NCBI RefSeq assembly: GCF_030817195.1
Contig: NZ_JAUSYZ010000001.1
Location: 4,898,001-4,962,000 of the forward strand
Direction: 5' to 3'
Length of the DNA stretch: 64,000 nucleotides
DNA from: Arthrobacter globiformis
GTDB taxonomy: Bacteria > Actinomycetota > Actinomycetes > Actinomycetales > Micrococcaceae
Shown: positions 35,243-42,958 of the stretch, piece by piece
Layout of the letters: each line of letters begins with the position of its first letter
How positions within the stretch are numbered: position 1 is the first letter of the stretch
Position numbers and translations under genes: made by a program
Notes under the pieces: model-generated
What the model was told of the DNA's origin: nothing
Seen by the model: the letters and a program-made list of their open reading frames with translations, nothing else
Database searches by the model: none

Positions 35243-36700
35243 ATGACACTCAAAGGTGATGTCACAACCGAGCAAAGCAGCAAGAGTAGACAGGCCTCCC
35301 GCCGGCTCACGGCCTCCGACATAAACGTCGTGGACCAGCGGATGCTTAAGAAGGCCCTCGGCGGCACAGTCGTGGGCAACACCATGGAGTGGTACGACGT
35401 CGGCGTGTTCGGCTATCTGATCACCACCATGGGGCCGGTGTTCCTGCCGGAAGCGGACAGGTCCGTCCAGACGCTGTTCCTGCTCGGCACTTTCGCGGCC
35501 ACCTTCATTGCCCGCCCCATCGGCGGCGTCGTGTTCGGCTGGCTTGGCGACAAGGTGGGCCGTCAGAAGGTGCTCGCCGCCACCCTGATGCTGATGGCGG
35601 CCAGCACGTTCGCCGTCGGCCTCCTGCCCGGCTACGCACAGATAGGCGTCTGGGCCGCAGCGCTGCTGGTACTCCTGAAGCTCGTGCAGGGCTTCTCCAC
35701 GGGCGGCGAGTACGCCGGCGCCACCACGTTCGTGTGTGAGTATGCCCCCGACAAGCGGCGCGGCTTCTTCGCCAGCTTCCTCGACATGGGCTCCTATATC
35801 GGGTTTGCTCTGGGCGCTGCCACGGTCTCGGTCCTCCAGGTCACCCTCGGCGAAGCCGCGATGGAGGACTGGGGCTGGCGACTGCCATTCCTGGTGGCCG
35901 GGCCGCTGGGTCTGATCGCCATCTACTTCCGTAACAAGATCGAGGAGTCGCCCCAGTTCCAGGCGGCCCTGGACGCGCAGGAGTCAGCCGCCGTCGAAGC
36001 CGCCGCCGGCGATGCAGCAGTCGCCAAGGGCCCGGTGGGCATCATCGCCAGGTACTGGCGTCCGATCGTGCTGGCCATGATCCTCGCCGGTGCCGCCAAC
36101 ACCGTTGGCTACGCCCTGACGTCCTACATGCCAACGTACCTGACCGAATCCAAGGGCTACGACCCCGTTCACGGGACGTTGCTGACCATCCCGGTGCTGG
36201 TGGTGATGTCCTTATGCATCCCGCTCACCGGCAAGCTTTCTGACCGCATCGGAAGGCGCCCGGTCCTGTGGATCGGCGCCGGAAGCACCGTCCTGTTCGC
36301 GATCCCCGCCTTCACCCTGATCGGCATCGGCGAGATCTGGTCCACCCTGGCGGGCCTCTCCCTGGTCGCCTTCCCCGTGACCTTTTATGTGGCCAACCTC
36401 GCCTCGGCGCTGCCTGCCTTGTTCCCCACGTCAAGCCGCTACAGCGGCATGGGCATTGCCTACAACTTCTCGGTGGCGATTTTTGGCGGGACAACGCCCT
36501 TCCTGATCCAGGGCCTGATCCAGGCCACCGGCGACGACATGGCCCCCGCCTACTACCTGATGGGCACCTCGGTCATCGGTGCGATCGCCATCTACTTCCT
36601 TCGTGAATCCGCCCGCCGCCCCCTGCCGGGCTCCATGCCGAGCGTTGACACCGAGGAGGAGGCCCAGGAGCTTATCGCGTCCCAGCACACGTGGCGCTAG
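35243..36700 (+). CDS. MHS-family transporter (ProP-like)
   Basis: 485 residues. MFS metabolite:H+ symporter with a polar N-terminal segment of about 35 residues, GNTMEWYDVGVFGYL in helix 1, GWLGDKVGRQK after helix 2, and KLVQGFSTGGEYAGATTF in helix 4. Relatives carry proline, betaine or related zwitterions. Its promoter shares the element found before the BCCT and Rieske genes, so it is probably a second uptake route for betaine or dimethylglycine. Confidence 0.92.
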   Translation: MTLKGDVTTEQSSKSRQASRRLTASDINVVDQRMLKKALGGTVVGNTMEWYDVGVFGYLITTMGPVFLPEADRSVQTLFLLGTFAATFIARPIGGVVFGWLGDKVGRQKVLAATLMLMAASTFAVGLLPGYAQIGVWAAALLVLLKLVQGFSTGGEYAGATTFVCEYAPDKRRGFFASFLDMGSYIGFALGAATVSVLQVTLGEAAMEDWGWRLPFLVAGPLGLIAIYFRNKIEESPQFQAALDAQESAAVEAAAGDAAVAKGPVGIIARYWRPIVLAMILAGAANTVGYALTSYMPTYLTESKGYDPVHGTLLTIPVLVVMSLCIPLTGKLSDRIGRRPVLWIGAGSTVLFAIPAFTLIGIGEIWSTLAGLSLVAFPVTFYVANLASALPALFPTSSRYSGMGIAYNFSVAIFGGTTPFLIQGLIQATGDDMAPAYYLMGTSVIGAIAIYFLRESARRPLPGSMPSVDTEEEAQELIASQHTWR

Positions 36701-36718
36701 CCCCGGCCCCAAACAGCG

Positions 36719-36754
36719 GTGTCCCCGTCGTGAGAACGACGGGGACACTTTTTT
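36719..36754 (+). terminator. Rho-independent terminator with T run
   Basis: GTGTCCCCGTCGT (36719-36731) and ACGACGGGGACAC (36736-36748) pair perfectly over a GAGA loop, followed by TTTTTT. It follows the MHS gene and faces the convergent GntR gene. Confidence 0.95.
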
Positions 36755-36794
36755 CAGGCGGCAAACAGGGCCCCTGAGGCAACAAGCGGCCTGT

Positions 36795-37475
36795 TCAGGC
36801 GGCGAACAGGGCTGTCCGCACGGCCTTCTCAAAGCCGTCGACGTGGGCACGGGCCAGCTGCGCCGCACGGGCCTCGTCTCCGCCGATCACCGCTTTCAAC
36901 AGCTCGACATGCTCGTGCACATGCCCGGAAAGGTTCGGCAGCCGGTCCAGCACCATGCACCAAATGCGCGTTGCCAGGTTGTCATAACGGATCAACGCGT
37001 CTTCCAGGTGTGGATTCGCGGCGGCGGCGTAGATTCCCTGGTGCACCCGGGCGTCCAGGCGCAGAGTCTCGACGACGGATGCGCTGTTTACGTCGAAGGC
37101 CTCCACTTCCTCCACGATGAGGCGGAGTCGGTCCCGGGTCGCCGGTGTGGCCACACGGGCCGCACGGGAAGCCGCGAGGGGCTCAAGCTGTGCACGGATT
37201 TCCGAGATGAACGCCAGATCCGTGACCTCCACGCGTGTGGCGAACGTGCCGCGCCGGGGATACGTCACCACAAGCCGGTCCACTTCAAGCCGTTTCAACG
37301 CTTCCCTGACGGGAGTACGGCCGACCCCGAGTTCCTTTGCGATTCCCTCGTCATAGAGGGGGTCCCCGGGCCGGATCTCCAGGGTCAGCAGGCTGTCACG
37401 TATCCGTTCGTAGGCCACATCGGCCAACGACCTCGAACCTCCGGCCTCAGTCACCGCCAAAGCTTCAAAAGCCAC
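36795..37475 (-). CDS. FadR-type GntR regulator 2, betaine island
   Basis: 226 residues: winged helix (GIAKELGVGRTPVREALKRLEVDRLVVTYPRRGTF) and FCD domain. It shares long stretches with the sox-operon GntR (YPRRGTFAT, NPHLED, IRYDNLATRIWC). I use GTG 37475, which has AGGAGAGG upstream; a TTG at 37499 is an alternative. Divergent from purU2, with a TGATATATCA site in the gap, so both GntR proteins probably read the same operator. Confidence 0.88.
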   Translation of the reverse strand: MAFEALAVTEAGGSRSLADVAYERIRDSLLTLEIRPGDPLYDEGIAKELGVGRTPVREALKRLEVDRLVVTYPRRGTFATRVEVTDLAFISEIRAQLEPLAASRAARVATPATRDRLRLIVEEVEAFDVNSASVVETLRLDARVHQGIYAAAANPHLEDALIRYDNLATRIWCMVLDRLPNLSGHVHEHVELLKAVIGGDEARAAQLARAHVDGFEKAVRTALFAA

Positions 37476-37543
37476 CGTTCCGCCTCTCCTGCGGGCCAAC
37501 TATTGACCTCGTCCGCACACCAGTATACGCTGGCCATCACCGC

Positions 37544-37576
37544 TGATATATCAATAAGGTTATCAACCATATATCT
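37544..37576 (+). promoter_or_regulatory. GntR-type operator before purU2
   Basis: The perfect palindrome TGATATATCA lies at 37544-37553, and a second related box CATATATC follows near 37569. They sit between the GntR gene and purU2, 36 bp before the purU2 ATG. Identical to the core of the sox-operon operator. Confidence 0.65.
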
Positions 37577-37588
37577 AAAGGATTTGAA

Positions 37589-38503
37589 ATGACTCTTGTG
37601 GAGACCGCCACAGAATCCAGCCCGGCGCCGCTGACGGAAGCCGCTGGAGAAACCAAGACCGGCAAGTTTGTGCTCACACTGTCGTGCGCCCAGCGTGCCG
37701 GGATCGTTCAGGCCGTGACCACTTTCCTGTTTGAGCGCGGATTCAACATTGAAGAGCACCAGCAGTTCGACGATGGTCTTCGCCAGTCCCTGCACCTGCG
37801 CACCGCCTTCTCCGGTGCGACGGGTTACGACCTGCAGAAGCTCGAAGAGGAGTTCCGCCCCATCGCGGAACGCTTCGAGATGAAGTTCGGCGTCCACGAC
37901 GAGACCAAGACGCGCGTTCTGGTCATGGTGTCCAAGTTCGGGCACTGCCTCAATGACCTGATTTTCCGCTGGCGGGGCGGCAGCCTCGGCGGAGATCTTG
38001 CCCTGGTGGTTTCCAACCACGAAACGCACCGGGCGATGGCCGAGGCGGCCGGTCTTCCGTTCGTTCACATTCCGGTGACTCCGGAAACCAAGCAGGATGC
38101 CGAACGGCGCCTGCTCGAGCTCGTGGATGAGTACGACATCGACCTCGTCGTCCTGGCCCGGTACATGCAGGTGCTTTCCGATGACCTGTGCCGGTCCCTG
38201 GAGGGCAGGGCCATCAACATCCACCACTCGTTCCTGCCTGGGTTCAAGGGCGCCCGCCCCTACCACCAGGCCTACGACCGCGGGGTCAAGCTGGTGGGCG
38301 CGACCGCGCACTACGTCACCGCCGACCTGGACGAGGGCCCGATCATCGAGCAGGAAGTCATCCGCGTGGACCACAGCCACGGGCCCACCACGCTCTCCAC
38401 CATCGGGCAGGACGCGGAGGCCCTGGCACTGTCCCGCGCGGTGCGGTGGCACTGCGAGCACCGGGTGCTGATCGACCAGTCCAGCACCATCGTCTTCCGG
38501 TAA
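37589..38503 (+). CDS. purU: Formyltetrahydrofolate deformylase (paralogue 2)
   Basis: 304 residues: ACT domain (FVLTLSCAQRAGIVQAV) and hydrolase domain with INIHHSFLP and ADLDEGPI catalytic segments intact. AAAGGA lies before the ATG. It heads the operon purU-dmg-fchA-folD-(77 aa)-fdhF. It supplies formate to the downstream molybdoenzyme and frees THF for dimethylglycine oxidase. Confidence 0.95.
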   Translation: MTLVETATESSPAPLTEAAGETKTGKFVLTLSCAQRAGIVQAVTTFLFERGFNIEEHQQFDDGLRQSLHLRTAFSGATGYDLQKLEEEFRPIAERFEMKFGVHDETKTRVLVMVSKFGHCLNDLIFRWRGGSLGGDLALVVSNHETHRAMAEAAGLPFVHIPVTPETKQDAERRLLELVDEYDIDLVVLARYMQVLSDDLCRSLEGRAINIHHSFLPGFKGARPYHQAYDRGVKLVGATAHYVTADLDEGPIIEQEVIRVDHSHGPTTLSTIGQDAEALALSRAVRWHCEHRVLIDQSSTIVFR

Positions 38504-38560
38504 GGCAGCCTTTCCACAGGCCGCAGAGGCCCACTACCTAAATCTGCAGGAGAAACCCAT

Positions 38561-41053
38561 ATGGCATCGACGCCACGTATTGTCATCATCGGAGCCGGCA
38601 TCGTCGGGACAAACCTCGCCGACGAACTGGTCGCCCGGGGCTGGAACAACATTACGGTCCTGGACCAGGGGCCTTTGAACATGCCCGGCGGGTCCACCTC
38701 ACACGCTCCGGGCCTGGTCTTCCAGACCAACCCGTCCAAGACCATGGCCTCCTTCGCCAAGTACACGGTCGAAAAGCTGCTGTCCCTGACCGAGGACGGC
38801 GTGAGCTGCTTCAACCAGGTGGGCGGCCTGGAAGTCGCCACCACCGAAACGCGTCTCGCCGACCTCAAGCGCAAGCTGGGTTACGCAGCCTCGTGGGGCA
38901 TCGAAGGACGGATCCTCACCGCCACCGAATGCAAGGAGCTCTACCCGCTCCTGAACGATGAGAACATCCTGGGCGGCCTCCACGTTCCCAGCGACGGCCT
39001 GGCCAGCGCCGCCCGCGCCGTGCAGCTGCTGATCAAACGCACCGAGGCCGCCGGAGTCAAATACCGCGGCTCCACTACCGTGACGGGCATCGAACAGTCC
39101 GGGCGGCGGGTCACCGGCGTGCAGACCTCCGAGGGCGTCATCCCGGCCGACATCGTCATCTCCTGCGCCGGGTTCTGGGGCGCGAAGATCGGCGCCATGA
39201 TCGGCATGGCCGTTCCCCTGCTCCCGCTGGCCCACCAGTACGTGAAAATCACCCCGGTTCCGGCGCAGAAGGGCAAGAACGAACTGCCCAACGGAGCCCA
39301 GCTGCCGATCCTGCGCCACCAGGACCAGGACCTCTACTACCGCGAACACGGCGACCGCTACGGCATCGGCTCCTACGCCCACCGCCCCATGCCCGTCGAC
39401 GTCAACACCCTCGGCACCTACGCCCCCGAGAGCGTCAGCGAACACAACATGCCCTCCCGCCTGGACTTCACCCTCGAGGACTTCCTGCCCGCCTGGGAGG
39501 CCACCAAGCAGATCCTTCCCGCACTGGCGGAAAGCGAAATCGAGGACGGCTTTAACGGCATCTTCTCCTTCACCCCCGACGGCGGACCGCTCCTTGGCGA
39601 GTCCAGGGAACTCGACGGCTTCTACGTCGCCGAGGCCGTCTGGGTCACGCATTCCGCCGGCGTGGCCAAGGCCATGGCCGAACTGCTGACCACAGGCCGG
39701 TCCGAGACCGACCTGGGCGAGTGCGACATCACCCGCTTCGAGGACGTCCAGCTCACCCCCGAGTACGTGAGCGAAACCTCGCAGCAGAACTTCGTGGAAA
39801 TCTACGACGTCCTCCACCCGCTCCAGCCCAAACTTTCCCCCCGGAACCTGCGCGTCAGCCCCTTCCACGCCCGGCACAAGGAACTCGGCGCATTCTTCCT
39901 GGAGTCCGGCGGCTGGGAACGGCCCTACTGGTTCGAATCCAACGCCGCCCTCCTCAAGGAGATGCCGGCTGAATGGCTGCCACCGGCCCGGGACGCCTGG
40001 TCCAACATGTTCAGCTCCCCCATCGCCGCCGCCGAAGCCTGGAAGACCCGCACGGCTGTGGCCATGTATGACATGACGCCGCTCAAGCGCCTCGAGATCT
40101 CCGGCCCGGGAGCCCTCAAGCTCCTGCAGGAGCTGACGACGGCGGACCTGAACAAGAAGCCCGGCGCCGTCACCTACACCCTGCTGCTCGACCACGCCGG
40201 CGGCGTGCGCAGCGACATCACCGTGGCCCGCCTGGACGACACCACCTTCCAGCTCGGCGCCAACGGCAACATCGACACCGCCTACTTCACCCGGGCGGCC
40301 CGGCACCAGACGCAAAGCGGATCCGCCACCGACTGGGTCCAGGTGCGGGACACCACCGGCGGCACCTGCTGCATCGGACTCTGGGGTCCCCTGGCCCGGG
40401 ACCTGGTCGGCAAGGTCAGCGACGATGACTTCACCAACGACGGCCTGAAATACTTCCGGGCCAAGAACGTCGTCATCGGCGGGATCCCCGTTACGGCCAT
40501 GCGGCTTTCCTACGTCGGTGAACTCGGCTGGGAGCTGTACACGTCCGCCGACAACGGACAACGGCTGTGGGATGCGCTCTGGCAGGCAGGACAGCCCTTC
40601 GGAGTGATCGCCGCCGGACGCGCCGCGTTCAGCTCCCTGCGCCTGGAAAAGGGCTACCGCTCCTGGGGAACCGACATGACCACGGAGCACGACCCCTTCG
40701 AAGCAGGGCTCGGATTCGCCGTGAAGATGGCCAAGGAGAGCTTCATCGGCAAGGCCGCGCTCGAAGGCCGGACCGAAGAAACCTCGGCCCGCCGGCTGCG
40801 CTGCCTGACCATCGACGACGGCCGGTCCATCGTCCTCGGCAAGGAACCTGTCTACTACAAGGAGCAGGCCGTCGGCTACATCACCAGTGCCGCCTACGGA
40901 TACACCGTGGCCAAACCCATCGCCTACTCCTACCTGCCGGGAACCGTCTCGGTCGGCGACTCCGTCGAGATCGAATACTTCGGACGGCGCATCACCGCCA
41001 CCGTCACAGAAGACCCGCTGTACGACCCGAAAATGACCCGGCTCCGCGGCTAA
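38561..41053 (+). CDS. dmg: Dimethylglycine oxidase
   Basis: 830 residues, the same length as the structurally known A. globiformis enzyme and, as far as I can recall, nearly the same sequence. The N-terminal FAD domain (RIVIIGAGIVGTNLADEL) contains H48 in STSHAPGL, the covalent-FAD histidine of that enzyme. The C-terminal GcvT-like half binds THF and captures the released methyl carbon. It oxidises dimethylglycine to sarcosine, making H2O2 and methylene-THF (or formaldehyde without THF). AGGAG lies upstream of the ATG. Confidence 0.97.
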   Translation: MASTPRIVIIGAGIVGTNLADELVARGWNNITVLDQGPLNMPGGSTSHAPGLVFQTNPSKTMASFAKYTVEKLLSLTEDGVSCFNQVGGLEVATTETRLADLKRKLGYAASWGIEGRILTATECKELYPLLNDENILGGLHVPSDGLASAARAVQLLIKRTEAAGVKYRGSTTVTGIEQSGRRVTGVQTSEGVIPADIVISCAGFWGAKIGAMIGMAVPLLPLAHQYVKITPVPAQKGKNELPNGAQLPILRHQDQDLYYREHGDRYGIGSYAHRPMPVDVNTLGTYAPESVSEHNMPSRLDFTLEDFLPAWEATKQILPALAESEIEDGFNGIFSFTPDGGPLLGESRELDGFYVAEAVWVTHSAGVAKAMAELLTTGRSETDLGECDITRFEDVQLTPEYVSETSQQNFVEIYDVLHPLQPKLSPRNLRVSPFHARHKELGAFFLESGGWERPYWFESNAALLKEMPAEWLPPARDAWSNMFSSPIAAAEAWKTRTAVAMYDMTPLKRLEISGPGALKLLQELTTADLNKKPGAVTYTLLLDHAGGVRSDITVARLDDTTFQLGANGNIDTAYFTRAARHQTQSGSATDWVQVRDTTGGTCCIGLWGPLARDLVGKVSDDDFTNDGLKYFRAKNVVIGGIPVTAMRLSYVGELGWELYTSADNGQRLWDALWQAGQPFGVIAAGRAAFSSLRLEKGYRSWGTDMTTEHDPFEAGLGFAVKMAKESFIGKAALEGRTEETSARRLRCLTIDDGRSIVLGKEPVYYKEQAVGYITSAAYGYTVAKPIAYSYLPGTVSVGDSVEIEYFGRRITATVTEDPLYDPKMTRLRG

Positions 41054-41165
41054 GCAGCCAGCAGGGCCCTCTGGGGGCTCGCAGCCCGGCTCATCCTCGC
41101 AACGGGAGCCGGGCTGCGTGCAGCCCCCATCCGCTCCAGCCTCTACCCAGCCCAGGAATGGACAA

Positions 41166-41792
41166 ATGATCGGTTCAGAAACAATTAATGACTACCTCGG
41201 CAGGCTTGCCGCCCGGAAGCCCACCCCCGGCGGCGGCGCTGCCGCAGCGCTCCACGCGGCACAGGGTGCGGCCCTGGTGGCGATGGTGGCGCGCTTCAGC
41301 ACCGGCGGCAAATATGAGCAGCACGCCGAGACGACGTCCAGAATCATTGCCGCCGCCGACCAGCTCGTCGGTGAGACGCTGGGGCTGGCCGACGCCGATG
41401 AAGCCGCCTTCAAAGCTGTGATCGCCTCGTACAAGCTGCCCGCCGAAAGCGACGCTGAGCGTGAGGCGCGCGCAGCCGCCATCGACGACGCGCTTGGCCA
41501 GGCCGCCGAACCGCCGGCCCGGCTGATCAAGCTGTCGGCCGCCGTCGTGGATCTCGCAGCCGAACTTCTGGATATTGCGAACCCGAATGTCATCAGCGAC
41601 ATTGCCGCCGCAGCCGACGCGGCCCGGGCAGCAGCGACCACGGCCCGGGTCAACATCGACATCAACGTCGTCGCCATCAAGGACGCCCAGGTGCGCGCAG
41701 CACTGGCTGAACAAACTGACGGACTCGAAGAAAAAGTCGTGCTGGCAGCTGACTCCCTCTCACGCCAGGTACGGGAAAGGATCCTCCGATGA
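41166..41792 (+). CDS. fchA: Cyclodeaminase/cyclohydrolase family protein (methenyl-THF cyclohydrolase, FchA type)
   Basis: 208 residues, all-helical, of the formiminotransferase-cyclodeaminase C-terminal family. Seen: the N-terminal KPTPGGGAAAALHAAQGAAL and NPNVISDIAAAADAARAA. It should hydrolyse 5,10-methenyl-THF to 10-formyl-THF. ATG 41166 starts the family-typical N terminus. Its stop overlaps the folD ATG (ATGA). This matters because the FolD encoded next to it lacks the cyclohydrolase lysine. Confidence 0.9.
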   Translation: MIGSETINDYLGRLAARKPTPGGGAAAALHAAQGAALVAMVARFSTGGKYEQHAETTSRIIAAADQLVGETLGLADADEAAFKAVIASYKLPAESDAEREARAAAIDDALGQAAEPPARLIKLSAAVVDLAAELLDIANPNVISDIAAAADAARAAATTARVNIDINVVAIKDAQVRAALAEQTDGLEEKVVLAADSLSRQVRERILR

Positions 41793-42667
41793 CGGCATCC
41801 CTGCTCTCCGGCAAGCCCCTCGCCAAACTGATCCAGCAGCAGGCCCGGACCGAAGCCAAAGTCCTCGCCGACGAGGGCACCTGCCCAACCCTCGCCGTCG
41901 TGGTTGCGACCGAGGACAGCTCAACGCACTGGTACGTGCGCTCCATCGAGCGCGCCGCCGAAGCCGCTGGGATCAACTGCAGGATTATCGACGTCGGCCA
42001 TGACGCGACCGAACAGGTGCTCATCGCCGTGTTGAAGGACCTCAGTGCAGAGCCTTCCGTCAACGGCATCATCCTGCAGACTCCCCTGCCTCCGGGCGTC
42101 AGAACCCAGGAGCTGGTGAAGTACATCGCCCCGGAAAAGGACATCGACGGCGCGAACCCGCTGAGCCTCGGGCTTCTCGCCGTCGGGGAACGTGCCTTTG
42201 CCCCGGCCACGGCACGCGCCGTGGTGGAAATCCTGGACCACTTCGAGATTCCGGTGGCCGGCCGCAACGTGGTGGTCGTGGGCCGTTCCACGGTCGTCGG
42301 CAAGCCGCTCTCCCTGCTGCTGCTGCAGAAGGACGCCACCACAACCGTCTGCCACTCGAAGTCCGGCCCCCTCGGGACATACACCAGGACGGCCGACGTC
42401 GTGGTTGTTGCGGCGGGCCGCACCGGGCTGCTCACCGGGGCGGATGTTTCGGAACATTCAGTGGTCATCGATGTGGGAACCAACGTGCTCTCCGATGGTT
42501 CGCTCACCGGCGACGTCGACGAAGCCAGCGTCCGTCCGGTCGCTGCCGCGCTGACACCGGTCCCTGGCGGCGTGGGCTCAGTCACCACCGCACTGCTCCT
42601 TCTCCACACCGCCGAGGCGGCGCGCGAACAGTCACGCGCAACCCGCGCGCCTGTGCTCACGCGGTAA
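41789..42667 (+). CDS. folD: Methylene-THF dehydrogenase (FolD family) lacking the cyclohydrolase lysine
   Basis: 292 residues. The two-domain FolD fold is clear: LAVVVATEDSSTHWYV, IILQTPLPPGV, EKDIDGANP, VVVVGRSTVVGKPLS, TPVPGGVGSVT. E. coli FolD has YVASKRKAC with the essential Lys54; the aligned segment here is YVRSIERAA, so that lysine is Ile53. The Tyr, Gln and Asp of the site remain. Known Lys mutants keep dehydrogenase but lose cyclohydrolase activity. The overlap with fchA suggests the two proteins share the two steps. Confidence 0.92.
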   Translation: MTASLLSGKPLAKLIQQQARTEAKVLADEGTCPTLAVVVATEDSSTHWYVRSIERAAEAAGINCRIIDVGHDATEQVLIAVLKDLSAEPSVNGIILQTPLPPGVRTQELVKYIAPEKDIDGANPLSLGLLAVGERAFAPATARAVVEILDHFEIPVAGRNVVVVGRSTVVGKPLSLLLLQKDATTTVCHSKSGPLGTYTRTADVVVVAAGRTGLLTGADVSEHSVVIDVGTNVLSDGSLTGDVDEASVRPVAAALTPVPGGVGSVTTALLLLHTAEAAREQSRATRAPVLTR

Positions 42668-42679
42668 CCGGGGGCACTG

Positions 42680-42913
42680 ATGGCACGCAGCACCGCGCCG
42701 CAGCCCACCGGCACCAAGGTCGTGGCGGACTGGACGGCGCTCATGCCAGGCGACTTCGTCACCGTACTGGAGTCGTACACGGTTCCCTATAGCGGCTGGA
42801 TCGACGACCTGACCGAGGACGGCAGCATCATCTGGCTGGTTCGCGCCTTCGGGGGCGGCCGTCGCATGTTCTTCCGCGAGAACGGCGACATCATCACGGT
42901 CGAAGCTCCCTAG
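42680..42913 (+). CDS. 77-residue protein, unknown, between folD and fdhF
   Basis: A small soluble protein predicted to be mostly beta-strand (DFVTVLESYTVPYSGWIDDL, IIWLVRA, GRRMFFREN, DIITVEAP). It begins 13 bp after folD and ends 46 bp before fdhF, inside the operon. The fold hints at a small barrel or SH3-like unit. No family recognised. It may help the molybdoenzyme or the folate enzymes, by position only. Confidence 0.75.
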   Translation: MARSTAPQPTGTKVVADWTALMPGDFVTVLESYTVPYSGWIDDLTEDGSIIWLVRAFGGGRRMFFRENGDIITVEAP

Positions 42914-42958
42914 GCAGCGCACGTCCGCACTGCCGCCACAGATCCAAAGGAAGATCCA

